NCBI RefSeq assembly: GCF_900187025.1
Contig: NZ_LT906478.1
Coordinates: 124,001 to 188,000 of the forward strand
Origin: Listeria ivanovii subsp. ivanovii
Lineage (GTDB): Bacteria; Bacillota; Bacilli; Lactobacillales; Listeriaceae
Length of the DNA stretch: 64,000 nt
Direction: 5' to 3'
Position numbers and translations under genes: made by a program. The notes under the pieces were generated by a model. The model did no database searches. It was not told the origin of the DNA and worked only from the letters and a program-made list of their open reading frames with translations. This document shows positions 8,811-17,608 of this stretch, piece after piece (position 1 is the stretch's first letter; every line of letters starts with the position of its first letter).

Positions 8811-9758
8811 ATGAAGAAATGGTCTTTTTTATTTGTAACAGTAGTAGCATTCGTTTTAGTTTTAGCAGGGTGCGGTGCTAATAGTAATGCTAGTGGAGAG
8901 AAAGATAAGTTGAAGGTAGTGACCACTTTTTATCCCATGTATGACTTCACCAAAAATGTTACTGGAGATAAGGCGTCGGTAGAAATGTTGATTGATGCTG
9001 GAACAGAACCGCATGAATATGAGCCAAGTGCCAAGGATATTGCCAAAATTGAAGCTGCAGATGTGTTTGTTTATAATAGCGCTGATATGGAAACCTGGGT
9101 GCCTAGTGTGCTTAAAAGTTTAGATTCTAAAAATTTGACAGTAATTGATGCAAGTAAAGGAATTCAATTAGCGGAAGGAATAGAAGAAGGGGAAGAGCAT
9201 CATCATGAGCACGAGGAAGAAGACGGTCACCACCATGAACATGATCCGCACGTGTGGTTGAGCCCTGTTCTTGCCCAAAAAGAAGTGGCGAATATCCAAG
9301 CAGGTATTACAAAAGCAGATAAAGCGAATGCAACTACATATGAAGCGAATGCAGAAAAATATACAGACAAACTAAAAGGCTTGGATAACGACTACAAAAC
9401 AGCTTTTGAAGGCGCAGGACAACGCGATTTTGTCACACAGCATGCAGCGTTCCAATATTTAGCAGCCGAATATGGTTTACATCAAGTCGCGATTGCTGGA
9501 TTATCTCCCGACCAAGAACCTAGCCCAGCACGCCTAGCAGAATTGCAAAAGTATCTAACTGACAACGACATTAAAACGATTTATTTTGAAGAAGTTGCTT
9601 CGCCAAAAGTAGCAGAAACACTTGCAAACGAAACAGGTGCAAGTCTAGAAGTATTAAGTCCAATTGAAGGGATAACAGCAGAAGAACAGGAAAAAGGAAT
9701 GGATTATATTTCCTATATGCAACAAAATTTGAAAGCACTTAAAAAAACAATTAAATAA
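8811..9758 (+). CDS. zinA: Zinc ABC transporter substrate-binding lipoprotein
   Basis: A 315-residue cluster A-I (ZnuA/AdcA-type) solute-binding protein. Signal peptide with lipobox (LAGC) at the start. Metal ligands are visible: the His in DAGTEPHEYEPS, the His in HDPHVWLSP, the His in VTQHAAFQYLA, and an acidic residue in the C-terminal lobe (YFEEVAS). Between the first two lies a His/Glu-rich flexible loop (about residues 125-144, including EHHHEHEEEDGHHHEHD), diagnostic for zinc rather than manganese transporters. The Zur box directly upstream fits. In L. monocytogenes the orthologous lmo0153-0155 system is named zinABC. Confidence 0.92.
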   Translation: MKKWSFLFVTVVAFVLVLAGCGANSNASGEKDKLKVVTTFYPMYDFTKNVTGDKASVEMLIDAGTEPHEYEPSAKDIAKIEAADVFVYNSADMETWVPSVLKSLDSKNLTVIDASKGIQLAEGIEEGEEHHHEHEEEDGHHHEHDPHVWLSPVLAQKEVANIQAGITKADKANATTYEANAEKYTDKLKGLDNDYKTAFEGAGQRDFVTQHAAFQYLAAEYGLHQVAIAGLSPDQEPSPARLAELQKYLTDNDIKTIYFEEVASPKVAETLANETGASLEVLSPIEGITAEEQEKGMDYISYMQQNLKALKKTIK

Positions 9759-9770
9759 GGAAGCGATAAG

Positions 9771-10475
9771 ATGTCATATATTAATGTAAACAAGGTTCGT
9801 TTTAAATATGAAACAGAGCCGGTTCTTGAAAATATTTCTTTTGAAGTGAATGCAGGAGAATTTATTATACTAACAGGTGAAAACGGAGCAGCCAAATCTA
9901 CACTGCTCCGTATTATTTTGGGGATTTTACAACCAGATAAGGGCTCAGTTTCATTCGCTAAAAACAATCTTGATGGTGGGAAACTTTTGACGGGTTATGT
10001 TCCACAACAAATAGCTTCATTCAATGCGGGTTTTCCAAGTACTGTTCTTGAGTTGGTGAGATCAGGACGTTTTCCAAATGGGAAATGGTTCAAACGATTA
10101 ACGCAAAAGGATCACGAGCATGTAGAAAAAGCATTAAAATCGGTAGAAATGTGGGATTTTAGACATAAGCGGATCGGCGAATTGTCTGGTGGGCAAAAGC
10201 AGCGAATCTGTTTAGCGAGAATGTTTGCAACAGATCCAGACTTGCTAGTTCTTGATGAACCGCAAACTGCAATGGATAAAAATAGTAAAATGAAGTTTTA
10301 TAAATTGCTCCAGCACGAGGCTAAAGTACATCATAAAGCGATTTCGATGGTTACGCATGATAGCGAAGAATTAGAAGGGTATGCTGACAAACATATCAGA
10401 CTTGTGAGAAGGGAGGATGTAGCATGGAAATGTTTTTCTATGGATTTATGCAAAGAGCCTTCCAAGCATCAATGA
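9771..10475 (+). CDS. Zinc ABC transporter ATPase
   Basis: A 234-residue ABC ATPase (zin system, lmo0154-like). The Walker A is GENGAAKST (residues 36-44; Ala replaces the second Gly, as in many AdcC-type zinc ATPases). The Q-loop lies in GYVPQQ, the signature is LSGGQKQR, Walker B is LLVLDEP followed by QTAMD, and the H-loop is in VTHDSEE. The C-terminus ends WKCFSMDLCKEPSKHQ, a two-cysteine tail seen in this ATPase family. That tail is encoded inside the next gene: 52 bases overlap the permease in another frame, so the two are probably translationally coupled. Confidence 0.9.
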   Translation: MSYINVNKVRFKYETEPVLENISFEVNAGEFIILTGENGAAKSTLLRIILGILQPDKGSVSFAKNNLDGGKLLTGYVPQQIASFNAGFPSTVLELVRSGRFPNGKWFKRLTQKDHEHVEKALKSVEMWDFRHKRIGELSGGQKQRICLARMFATDPDLLVLDEPQTAMDKNSKMKFYKLLQHEAKVHHKAISMVTHDSEELEGYADKHIRLVRREDVAWKCFSMDLCKEPSKHQ

Positions 10476-11230
10476 TTATTGCTATAATTGCGCCGCTTTT
10501 AGGTCTATTTCTAATTATTCGTAGGCAGTCTCTTATGGCTGATACGCTTTCGCATGTCTCGCTTGCTGGTGTTGCCTTTGGTTTGGTGTTAAATGTGAAC
10601 CCGAGTGTGACAACTTTAATTGTAGTTGTGATAGCGGCTCTTGGAATGGAATACTTACGAGGTGTCTATACGACTTATTCGGAATTATCGATAGCGATAC
10701 TAATGGCTGGGGGACTTGCAGTGGCGCTTGTCTTAATGAGTCTCAATCAAGGTGGGATTACGACGAGCGTGCAACAATATTTGTTTGGTTCAATTGTAAC
10801 AATAAGTAAAGCGCAAGTGCAGATGCTCCTCCTATTAGGGATAGCGATAGTTATTCTGTTTCTTGCGTTTAAACGATTTATGTTTGTACTTACATTTAGC
10901 GAAGATGTTGCGGTTGCAGAAGGGGTTCCAGTTCGGTTAATTTCGCTATTATTTAGCGTTGTGACAGGGATTGCCATTGCTTTTATCATGCCTATTGCGG
11001 GAGCTTTACTTGTATCAGCACTGATTATACTCCCAGCTGCCATTGGAATGCGTGTTGCTAAGGGGTTTCTAATGTGTGTAGTTAGCGCAATCTTCATTGG
11101 TTTATTAGGGATGTTTTCAGGGCTCGTATCCTCTTATCAACTCGGAACCCCGCCTGGTGCAACCATTACTTTAATGTTTATCTTGATTTTTATCGTGGTA
11201 ACATTTGTATTAAAACTTGTAAGAAAATAA
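10424..11230 (+). CDS. Zinc ABC transporter permease
   Basis: A 268-residue ABC-3 family (ZnuB/AdcB) permease with about eight or nine hydrophobic segments. The family signature ADTLSHVSLAGVAFG lies near residues 37-51, and a late SALIILPAAIGMRVAKG segment contains the ATPase-contact loop. GGGAGG lies just before ATG 10424, inside the end of the ATPase gene. It is the last gene of the Zur-controlled operon and meets the convergent regulator gene only 5 bases away, with no terminator visible between. Confidence 0.9.
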   Translation: MEMFFYGFMQRAFQASMIIAIIAPLLGLFLIIRRQSLMADTLSHVSLAGVAFGLVLNVNPSVTTLIVVVIAALGMEYLRGVYTTYSELSIAILMAGGLAVALVLMSLNQGGITTSVQQYLFGSIVTISKAQVQMLLLLGIAIVILFLAFKRFMFVLTFSEDVAVAEGVPVRLISLLFSVVTGIAIAFIMPIAGALLVSALIILPAAIGMRVAKGFLMCVVSAIFIGLLGMFSGLVSSYQLGTPPGATITLMFILIFIVVTFVLKLVRK

Positions 11231-11235
11231 CTTTT

Positions 11236-11907
11236 TTACCAAGTTTCTCGAAAAACTTTTACTCGGTTATTTAATTCTTTACTAAAGACAACCCAGTTTT
11301 TATTCTGTTTTTTGATGTAGTTGCTATCTTGTAAATCTTTGTAAAAACAGCTCTTGGATAGGTTACAGTAGGAAAGAAGGTAGCTAGTTTTAATTTCTGG
11401 AGGAAGAATTACTTTGTCATCATCCACAGGTATACCATGAAAAAGAGCCATACTAGTAAGTGCAGCCATGAGTTTATCTGAAGCGGAACAATTCATTACA
11501 ATGCTTTTGCGATAAGCATGGATGGCTTGATTCTTCATAATAAAAAATTGGAACCCAAAATTCTCTGGGAACATCGAAAGGAAATATTGGATGTTTTGTT
11601 TAGAGTATTGATACAAGGTGCATTTGGATAAAGTTTTAAAGGTGAATTGATTAGGAGTATCATCCAGTAATGTTAAATAGTTTAAAAAAGAACCTTTACC
11701 TTGAATGGAATAAATTTTTGAATTGGAGGTAGTTTCCTTTGAAAATATGGAAATGTAACCGTCTACTATAAGATAAATATGTTTACTTACGTCAGCTTGT
11801 TGTGTTAATAAGCTGGCGTTTTTTGGTACTTCTACTTCCTTATAGCCAATCTTGCCTTCTTTGGAAAGTCTAATGAATTCTTGATAATTGTATAAGTTTT
11901 CAGCCAT
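11236..11907 (-). CDS. Crp/Fnr-family (PrfA-like) transcription regulator
   Basis: A 223-residue protein. I chose ATG 11907 because GGAGGAA sits properly before it; the upstream ATG (11922) lies on top of that RBS. An N-terminal cyclic-nucleotide-binding-like beta roll (about 30-120) is followed by a dimerisation helix and a C-terminal winged-helix region (LLSYCNLSKSCFYKDL, about 180-195). Listeria has many Crp/Fnr paralogues of this size related to PrfA; effector and targets are unknown. It is convergent with the zinc operon and separated by 260 bases from the divergent helicase gene. Confidence 0.75.
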   Translation of the reverse strand: MAENLYNYQEFIRLSKEGKIGYKEVEVPKNASLLTQQADVSKHIYLIVDGYISIFSKETTSNSKIYSIQGKGSFLNYLTLLDDTPNQFTFKTLSKCTLYQYSKQNIQYFLSMFPENFGFQFFIMKNQAIHAYRKSIVMNCSASDKLMAALTSMALFHGIPVDDDKVILPPEIKTSYLLSYCNLSKSCFYKDLQDSNYIKKQNKNWVVFSKELNNRVKVFRETW

Positions 11908-12126
11908 GATGTGTTCCTCCATTATTTTCTTATCCCTTAATTTATATTCTAACAGAAAGACCTAACTGTAAAGTAACGATGAAGTACTATTTCCCGAGTA
12001 AATATTTCTAAAATGTGAACAAAATTCGAATCTTAAGCCTGCAAATGTAAATAAAAGCTTGGAAAACCTAAATTTTAATTATTTTCGATTATAAAATTTA
12101 GTATTTTTTGCGGAAAACGTAACAAG

Positions 12127-12155
12127 TGAAACGAACGTCAGTTCTGTGCTATAAT
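12127..12155 (+). promoter_or_regulatory. LexA-like box and extended -10 promoter of the helicase gene
   Basis: CGAAC-GTCA-GTTCT at 12132-12145 matches the Gram-positive LexA consensus CGAACnnnnGTTCG at nine of ten fixed positions. It abuts TGC-TATAAT (extended -10, 12147-12155). Bound LexA would block the promoter. I recall the L. monocytogenes orthologues being listed in the SOS regulon. Confidence 0.7.
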
Positions 12156-12183
12156 TCAAGAGGGTTATGAAGGAGGATTGTTG

Positions 12184-14523
12184 ATGAAAACGGTAAAAAT
12201 TTCAGTACGGCGTTTAGTGGAATTTGTTCTTAGAAGTGGCAGTATTGATAGCCGAATGACTAGTTCTAATCGAGCGCTAGAAGGTACGAAAATTCATCAA
12301 TTGCTCCAACAAACAGCAGGAGAAGAATATCAAGCAGAAGTTAGTTTAAAACTCGACCGTACTGTGGAGGATGTAGCTTTTTCGATAGATGGTCGTGCGG
12401 ATGGGATAATTAATGAGCGAACAATAGATGAGATTAAAACAACGGAAACCGTAATGGAAGAAATTACCGAAAATTTCCAGCCACTTCATTGGGCGCAACT
12501 TATTTGTTACGGCTTTATGCTCGCTGAAAAAGCAGATTTTTCTGAGGTCACGCTTCAATTAACCTATTATCAAGTAGCTGATGAAGAAATAAAGCAATTT
12601 AGACGTGTAATGAGTCGAGAAGAAATGGGTGCTTTTGTAGATGATTTGCTTTCCAAATATGCAGTTTGGGCAAAAATGTCAGTTGCTTGGGAAATGAAAC
12701 GGAATAAGACAATTCAGGAGTTGGTATTTCCTTATAGTAGTTATAGGCGCGGTCAGAGAGAACTTTCGATTGCGGTGTACCGGACAGCAATATCAGGAGA
12801 GGATTTATTTTGCGAGGCTCCAACTGGAATTGGCAAAACAATGTCAACCCTATTTCCTTCAATGAAAGCAATGGGTGAGGGGAAGACGGATAAACTTTTT
12901 TACTTTACAGCGAAAACCATTACGAGACAGGTAGCAGAAGATGCGCTAGATGAAATGCGGCGGAAGGGGTTAGCGGCGAGAAGTGTTACGATTACAGCGA
13001 AAGATAAAATATGCTTTTTAGATGAGCGCAAGTGTGAACCGGATCATTGCCAATTTGCAAGGGGCTATTATGACCGGTTGAATGAGGCTCTATTTGATCT
13101 GCTTGGACAGGAAGAAGCAATAAGTCGGTCTGTTATAGAGCGGTATGCCCGAAAATACACTCTTTGCCCATTTGAATTGTCGCTTGATGTAGCGCTGTTT
13201 TGTGATGTGATTGTTTGTGACTACAATTATTTGTTTGATCCAGTGGTTTATTTAAAACGCTTTTTTAGTGAAGGTCCAGGAAAGTACACGTTTCTAGTTG
13301 ATGAAGTGCACAATTTAGTAGATCGAGCGCGTTCGATGTTTTCGGCGACGCTGCGAAAATCACTCGTTATGCAAGTAAAGCGACAGTTGGACAAAAAGCT
13401 ACACAAGCGGCTTTGGAAAACGGTTAATGAGATGAACAAAGTAATGATTTCAATCAACAAGAAATTAGTTGAAGCGGACGAGACAATTTATGTAAACAAA
13501 GCAGCACTGACGGAATGGAACGAGTCGGTATTAAAGTTTACGTTTGTTGCAAAAGAATGGCTGCCAAAAAATGCGCAATCGGAATCACAGACCGATGTGT
13601 TGGAGCTTTACTTTGAGGGCTTGCGTTATATGAAAATTGCTGAACTTTATGATGAACGCTATACTACGCAGATTACGCGCCATCGTTCGGACTTAGAAAT
13701 CAAACAACTATGTTTAGATCCTGCTTTCCTGCTATCAGAAAAACTAAAACTAGGGTCTAATTCAGTACTTTTTTCAGCGACGCTTAGACCAATTGATTAC
13801 TATACAAATGTACTTGGCGGAGAAAATGATACTAGTCGAATAGTTTTTAGTTCTCCGTTTGAACAAAAAAATATGCGTTTATTAGTGGCGGATAATATAA
13901 GTACCAAATATCAAATGCGTCATCAAAGTTTAGCAACAGTAGTTGAATCACTAAATTCGTTTATATCAGGGAAAAAAGGAAACTATTTATTTTTCTTTCC
14001 TTCTTTTCAGTATTTGCAAATAGTGTATGAGTTATTTAAAGCGAAATACCCAAATATCATCGTACAAAAGCAAGAGAATTCAATGGATGAAGTGCGACGT
14101 GAGGAATTTTTAGAAGTATTCAAAGTAGGGAATTCAGAGACTCTAGTAGGTTTTTGTGTTTTAGGCGGTGTTTTTTCAGAAGGAATCGATCTTCGCGGTG
14201 AAAGGTTAATTGGAGCTGCGATTATTGGGGTTGGACTTGCGCAACTAAATCCAGAGTCAGATTTAATTAAAGACTATTATAATGAAACAATAGGCCGAGG
14301 GTTCGATTATGCGTATCAAATTCCTGGGATGAATAAAGTGCTTCAAGCTGTGGGACGGGTCATTCGCGATGAAACTGATCGGGGAGCCGTATTACTAATA
14401 GATGAACGTTTTTCGGCAAGTCGTTATCGGGCATTATTTCCGGCTCACTGGAATCATGCAAAAATAGTCAAAAATACGCAAGAAATCACGCAGCAAGTAA
14501 GCGAATTTTGGCGAAATGATTAG
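12184..14523 (+). CDS. DinG/XPD-type helicase with N-terminal PD-(D/E)XK nuclease-like domain
   Basis: A 779-residue superfamily 2 helicase. ATG 12184 is chosen because AGGAGG ends 7 bases before it. Residues 1-170 show a Cas4/RecB-like nuclease pattern: H38 in GTKIHQL, D73 in GRADG and E83-x-K85 in DEIKTTE. The helicase part has Walker A APTGIGKT (K218), four cysteines spaced as in the XPD/DinG Fe-S domain (C277, C284, C289, C328), a DEVH box in LVDEVHN, and the motif VI-like VGRVIRDETDRG near the C-terminus. This fits a 5'-3' DNA helicase acting on damaged or recombining DNA. Control by LexA is likely from the upstream box. It is followed 45 bases later by a HAD phosphatase. The nuclease motif set looks complete. 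Confidence 0.85.
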   Translation: MKTVKISVRRLVEFVLRSGSIDSRMTSSNRALEGTKIHQLLQQTAGEEYQAEVSLKLDRTVEDVAFSIDGRADGIINERTIDEIKTTETVMEEITENFQPLHWAQLICYGFMLAEKADFSEVTLQLTYYQVADEEIKQFRRVMSREEMGAFVDDLLSKYAVWAKMSVAWEMKRNKTIQELVFPYSSYRRGQRELSIAVYRTAISGEDLFCEAPTGIGKTMSTLFPSMKAMGEGKTDKLFYFTAKTITRQVAEDALDEMRRKGLAARSVTITAKDKICFLDERKCEPDHCQFARGYYDRLNEALFDLLGQEEAISRSVIERYARKYTLCPFELSLDVALFCDVIVCDYNYLFDPVVYLKRFFSEGPGKYTFLVDEVHNLVDRARSMFSATLRKSLVMQVKRQLDKKLHKRLWKTVNEMNKVMISINKKLVEADETIYVNKAALTEWNESVLKFTFVAKEWLPKNAQSESQTDVLELYFEGLRYMKIAELYDERYTTQITRHRSDLEIKQLCLDPAFLLSEKLKLGSNSVLFSATLRPIDYYTNVLGGENDTSRIVFSSPFEQKNMRLLVADNISTKYQMRHQSLATVVESLNSFISGKKGNYLFFFPSFQYLQIVYELFKAKYPNIIVQKQENSMDEVRREEFLEVFKVGNSETLVGFCVLGGVFSEGIDLRGERLIGAAIIGVGLAQLNPESDLIKDYYNETIGRGFDYAYQIPGMNKVLQAVGRVIRDETDRGAVLLIDERFSASRYRALFPAHWNHAKIVKNTQEITQQVSEFWRND

Positions 14524-14568
14524 TTTTCTAGTAGAATGAAAATAATTAGTCAGTTTTGGGAGGAAATT

Positions 14569-15381
14569 ATGTATAAAATTATTGCAATAGATATTGATGG
14601 CACGCTTTTAAATGATGCACACAAAATCACACCAGCAGTTCGTGAATCTATTAAGGCGGCAAAAGCAAAGGGTGTGAAAGTAGTTTTATGCACTGGTCGG
14701 CCACTTGCTGGAATTAAGCAAAGTTTGCTGGAACTAGATCTTTTGGATGTTGGGGATTATGCGATTACATTTAATGGCGCAGTCGTTTTAGAAACCGCCT
14801 CTGAAAGAACGCTAGCAGATATTACTTTAAATAAAACAGAATTAGAAGAAATTTATGCATTTTGTCATGCAGAAGAAGTAAATGTCACTTATTTTGATGG
14901 GAAAAACATGTATGTACCAAGTCGAAAAATAACAGAAATTACTTGTCAAGACTCACTTTTATTACAAACGCCGTTATATCATTTACCAGTTGAGGAAGCG
15001 CCGGATGATATTCATGTATCAAAAGTAATGCTGCTTGATTCTCCCGAAAAAATAACCAATGTTATAAAAAATTTACCGTTGAAATTAAAAGAAAAATTTT
15101 ATATTGTTCGAAGTGTTCCTTACAACCTAGAATTCTTGCAAAAAGGAGTAAATAAAGGTTCTGCATTAGAAAGTTTGGCAAATAAGCTTGGAGTAGACCA
15201 AAGCGAAGTAATTAGCATTGGGGACCAAGAAAATGATATCACTATGATTGAATATGCTGGTATGGGTGTCGCAATGGGAAATGCGACAGAACACATTAAA
15301 GAAATTGCCAATTATACAACGGCAACCAATAATGAAGATGGGGTTGCAAGTGCTATTCAAATGCTCGTATTAGATCGCTAA
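14569..15381 (+). CDS. HAD-superfamily Cof-type phosphatase
   Basis: A 270-residue Cof/IIB HAD phosphatase. Start ATG 14569 has GGGAGGAAATT in front; the longer frame from 14536 has none. Motif I is DIDGTLLND (nucleophile and acid/base aspartates). Motif II is in VVLCTGRP, the motif III lysine is near NKGSALE, and motif IV is GDQENDITMIEYAG. It would dephosphorylate small sugar- or cofactor-phosphates in the cytosol; no specific substrate can be read. It is probably co-transcribed with the helicase gene. Confidence 0.88.
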   Translation: MYKIIAIDIDGTLLNDAHKITPAVRESIKAAKAKGVKVVLCTGRPLAGIKQSLLELDLLDVGDYAITFNGAVVLETASERTLADITLNKTELEEIYAFCHAEEVNVTYFDGKNMYVPSRKITEITCQDSLLLQTPLYHLPVEEAPDDIHVSKVMLLDSPEKITNVIKNLPLKLKEKFYIVRSVPYNLEFLQKGVNKGSALESLANKLGVDQSEVISIGDQENDITMIEYAGMGVAMGNATEHIKEIANYTTATNNEDGVASAIQMLVLDR

Positions 15382-15383
15382 AA

Positions 15384-15411
15384 AAATACATCTGATGTCA
15401 GGTGTATTTCG
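15384..15411 (+). terminator. Terminator after HAD gene
   Basis: AAATACATCTGA and TCAGGTGTATTT form a stem with a two-base loop. The flanking T-run is weak (TTTCG). Confidence 0.65.
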
Positions 15412-15518
15412 ATTCGAAAATATTAACAGCGCTTTATTTAATGGGCGAATATAGAAAGATACATAAGTAACCTAGGATGGAAGCTATTTTAGTACAATTA
15501 GAAAGGAAATGTTTTTTT

Positions 15519-15589
15519 ATGGAAGTTTTTCTATCAAGTCTATCTTGCCAAACGCGTTTTCTTTTGTTATTGTTTTAGGAATAGTTTGA
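15519..15589 (+). pseudogene. Possible vestige of a membrane transporter start
   Basis: An RBS-like AGAAAGGAAA is followed by ATG 15519 (MEVFLSS...). One frame over, 15533-15589 reads IKSILPNAFSFVIVLGIV and a stop, which looks like the first helix of a permease. Together they could be the frameshifted and truncated start of a transporter gene lost upstream of the epimerase. It is short, so chance cannot be excluded. Confidence 0.2.
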
Positions 15590-15619
15590 CATTTTGAAAA
15601 TTGAAGGGAGTATAGGGGC

Positions 15620-16696
15620 ATGAAAATCACAAAAATTAAAACGCGCATCTTGCCAATTCAACTTAACGAAACGTTTAAGACGGCGCTTAGAGAAGTGAAT
15701 CATGTAAATGTGGTGCGAGTATATATCCATTTTGATAATGGAATAGTTGGGATAGGTGAAGCAGCTCCGACTCATGTAATAACTGGAGATACAGAAGCGA
15801 GCATTATAAGTGCAATAAATGACATTTTCGCTCCGTTTTTAATCGGGCGTGAATTGGATGAAGAATTGACCATTTTAGATGAAATGAAACTACTTTTAAT
15901 ACATAATACAAGTCCGAAAGCGGCGATAGACATTGCGCTACATGATGCTTTGGCGAAAGCGAGTTCCAAACCACTATATGAATTTCTTGGTGGCGGGAAT
16001 CCGAGACTTGAAACCGATTATACAATAAGCATTGGAACACCAGAAAAAATGGTCCATGATGCAGAAATAAAAGTAACAGAGGGGTTTCGGTCTCTTAAAG
16101 TTAAACTTGGACTTGATCCGGTGGAGGTAGAAGTCGCGAAGATTAGGAAAATAAATGATGCTTTAGGTGGGAAAATACCATTTCGGATTGACGCCAATCA
16201 AGGTTGGACGGACAATGAGGCAATACAAATTTTACATGAATGGCGCGATATTCCAATTGATTTCGTTGAACAACCCGTAAAAAGTTGGGATTTTGCGGGA
16301 ATGGCGAAAGTGATTGCTCACACGAATATTCCCATTATGGCGGACGAGAGTTTATTCGGGATTCATGATGCGAAACGTCTTCTGGACGAAAAATGTTGCG
16401 ATTTGTTAAACATTAAATTGATGAAAAGCTCCGGAATTAAGGAAGCTCGAGTCATTCATAATTTAGCGAGCGAATATAATGTGGGCTGCATGATTGGGAC
16501 AATGATTGAAGGTTATGCAAGTTTATCAGCTGCAGCTCATTTTGCAGCGGCATCCAAACAAGTGAAATTTTATGACTTAGATGTGCCGTTTATGTGGAAT
16601 CTACATGGTAAAAATATAACCGATATTGGGCTGGAAATCGGTCAAGGTCAAGTGCTTTTGACAGAAGAAAGCGGTATTGGAATTCCAGCATACTAA
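15620..16696 (+). CDS. ykfB: L-Ala-D/L-Glu (dipeptide) epimerase, enolase superfamily
   Basis: A 358-residue muconate-lactonising-enzyme-type enolase-superfamily protein. The KxK motif is in SLKVKLGLD (about 160-168). Metal ligands are in DANQGW, EQPV and ADES, and a second catalytic Lys lies in NIKLMKSSG. This set matches dipeptide epimerases such as B. subtilis YkfB, which convert L-Ala-D-Glu from murein peptides to L-Ala-L-Glu so it can be hydrolysed. GAAGGGAG precedes ATG. It is first of five tightly spaced genes all fitting murein-peptide salvage, so this function is favoured over other enolase-superfamily activities. Confidence 0.85.
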   Translation: MKITKIKTRILPIQLNETFKTALREVNHVNVVRVYIHFDNGIVGIGEAAPTHVITGDTEASIISAINDIFAPFLIGRELDEELTILDEMKLLLIHNTSPKAAIDIALHDALAKASSKPLYEFLGGGNPRLETDYTISIGTPEKMVHDAEIKVTEGFRSLKVKLGLDPVEVEVAKIRKINDALGGKIPFRIDANQGWTDNEAIQILHEWRDIPIDFVEQPVKSWDFAGMAKVIAHTNIPIMADESLFGIHDAKRLLDEKCCDLLNIKLMKSSGIKEARVIHNLASEYNVGCMIGTMIEGYASLSAAAHFAAASKQVKFYDLDVPFMWNLHGKNITDIGLEIGQGQVLLTEESGIGIPAY

Positions 16697-16712
16697 TGAA
16701 AGAAGGGATATT

Positions 16713-17591
16713 ATGAACAAAGTGGTTAGCCAAAGTAATGCTTTTCTTTGGAGAAAGAATGAAATGAATCCAGTTTTGGAAAGTATTTTAAAAGCGAGAA
16801 AAACAAGTGATCTAGTTCAGGTGACAAAAGAAGATGCAATGAAACTTTATGATGACAGCCTCGTGGACTCAGATCTACTTTATAATGACTTGGTAATTGT
16901 TGATAAAATGGAAGGTGAATGGGCGAAAGTGGTCGTACCTTCGCAACATAGTTTCCTTGATAAACGCGGCTACCCGGGTTGGATGCTCCTGGAGGATTTG
17001 ATGGATATAGACGAAAAAGCAAGTGACGGCAAAAAATTAGCTGTTGTCGTACCAAAAACACAAATTAGTTATGAAGATGGAACGATTCGTGAAATATCAT
17101 TTGGAACACTTTTTTCTAAATTGGCTGAGTCCGAAAATCATTATACGATTGAAACACCGCATGGTCCAGCAACTATTTCACGGACAGATGTCGCATTTCA
17201 AAATGAACCACGTGAAAATATTGGCGTTGAAGTTGTTCAAATGGCGCTCCAATTTCTTGATCTACCATATGTTTGGGCGGGTATTAGTAGCACTGGTTTT
17301 GACTGTTCTGGTTTTGCATTTACACTTTATCGCACTTGCGGGAAATACATTGGTCGCGATGCTACGGAGCAGTCATTCAAAGGGGAAAAGATAGACTACG
17401 CAGATGCCGAACCAGGCGATTTGCTATTTTTTGCCTATGAAGAAGGAAAAGGCGATGTCCATCATGTTGGAGTATACATGGGAAATGACGAAATGATTCA
17501 TTCGCAAACGCCGGGTTCCAAAGTAATTCTAACCAAAATTACTGGGAGCAAATATGAACCAGAGCTTTGCGTTATATCGAGGCATCGCTAA
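16713..17591 (+). CDS. ykfC: NlpC/P60 gamma-D-glutamyl-L-diamino acid endopeptidase (YkfC-like)
   Basis: A 292-residue protein. ATG 16713 is preceded by AGAAGGGAT. No signal peptide is visible, so it should act in the cytosol. Residues about 40-180 form two SH3b-like modules, and residues 185-292 form the NlpC/P60 domain with C198 (FDCSGF) and H251 (DVHHVGVYMG), the usual Cys-His pair. B. subtilis YkfC has the same architecture and cleaves between D-Glu and the diamino acid in L-Ala-D-Glu-mDap, releasing the substrate of the neighbouring epimerase. It is 16 bases from ykfB and overlaps no gene. Confidence 0.85.
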   Translation: MNKVVSQSNAFLWRKNEMNPVLESILKARKTSDLVQVTKEDAMKLYDDSLVDSDLLYNDLVIVDKMEGEWAKVVVPSQHSFLDKRGYPGWMLLEDLMDIDEKASDGKKLAVVVPKTQISYEDGTIREISFGTLFSKLAESENHYTIETPHGPATISRTDVAFQNEPRENIGVEVVQMALQFLDLPYVWAGISSTGFDCSGFAFTLYRTCGKYIGRDATEQSFKGEKIDYADAEPGDLLFFAYEEGKGDVHHVGVYMGNDEMIHSQTPGSKVILTKITGSKYEPELCVISRHR

Positions 17592-17608
17592 AAAAGGGGA
17601 GTGGTAGT

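Noticed and set aside
8591..8926. Upstream extension of the OppA-like frame to 663 residues
   Set aside because: It runs through the divergent zinA promoter, Zur box and start, has no RBS, and the lipoprotein signal peptide begins at 8590.
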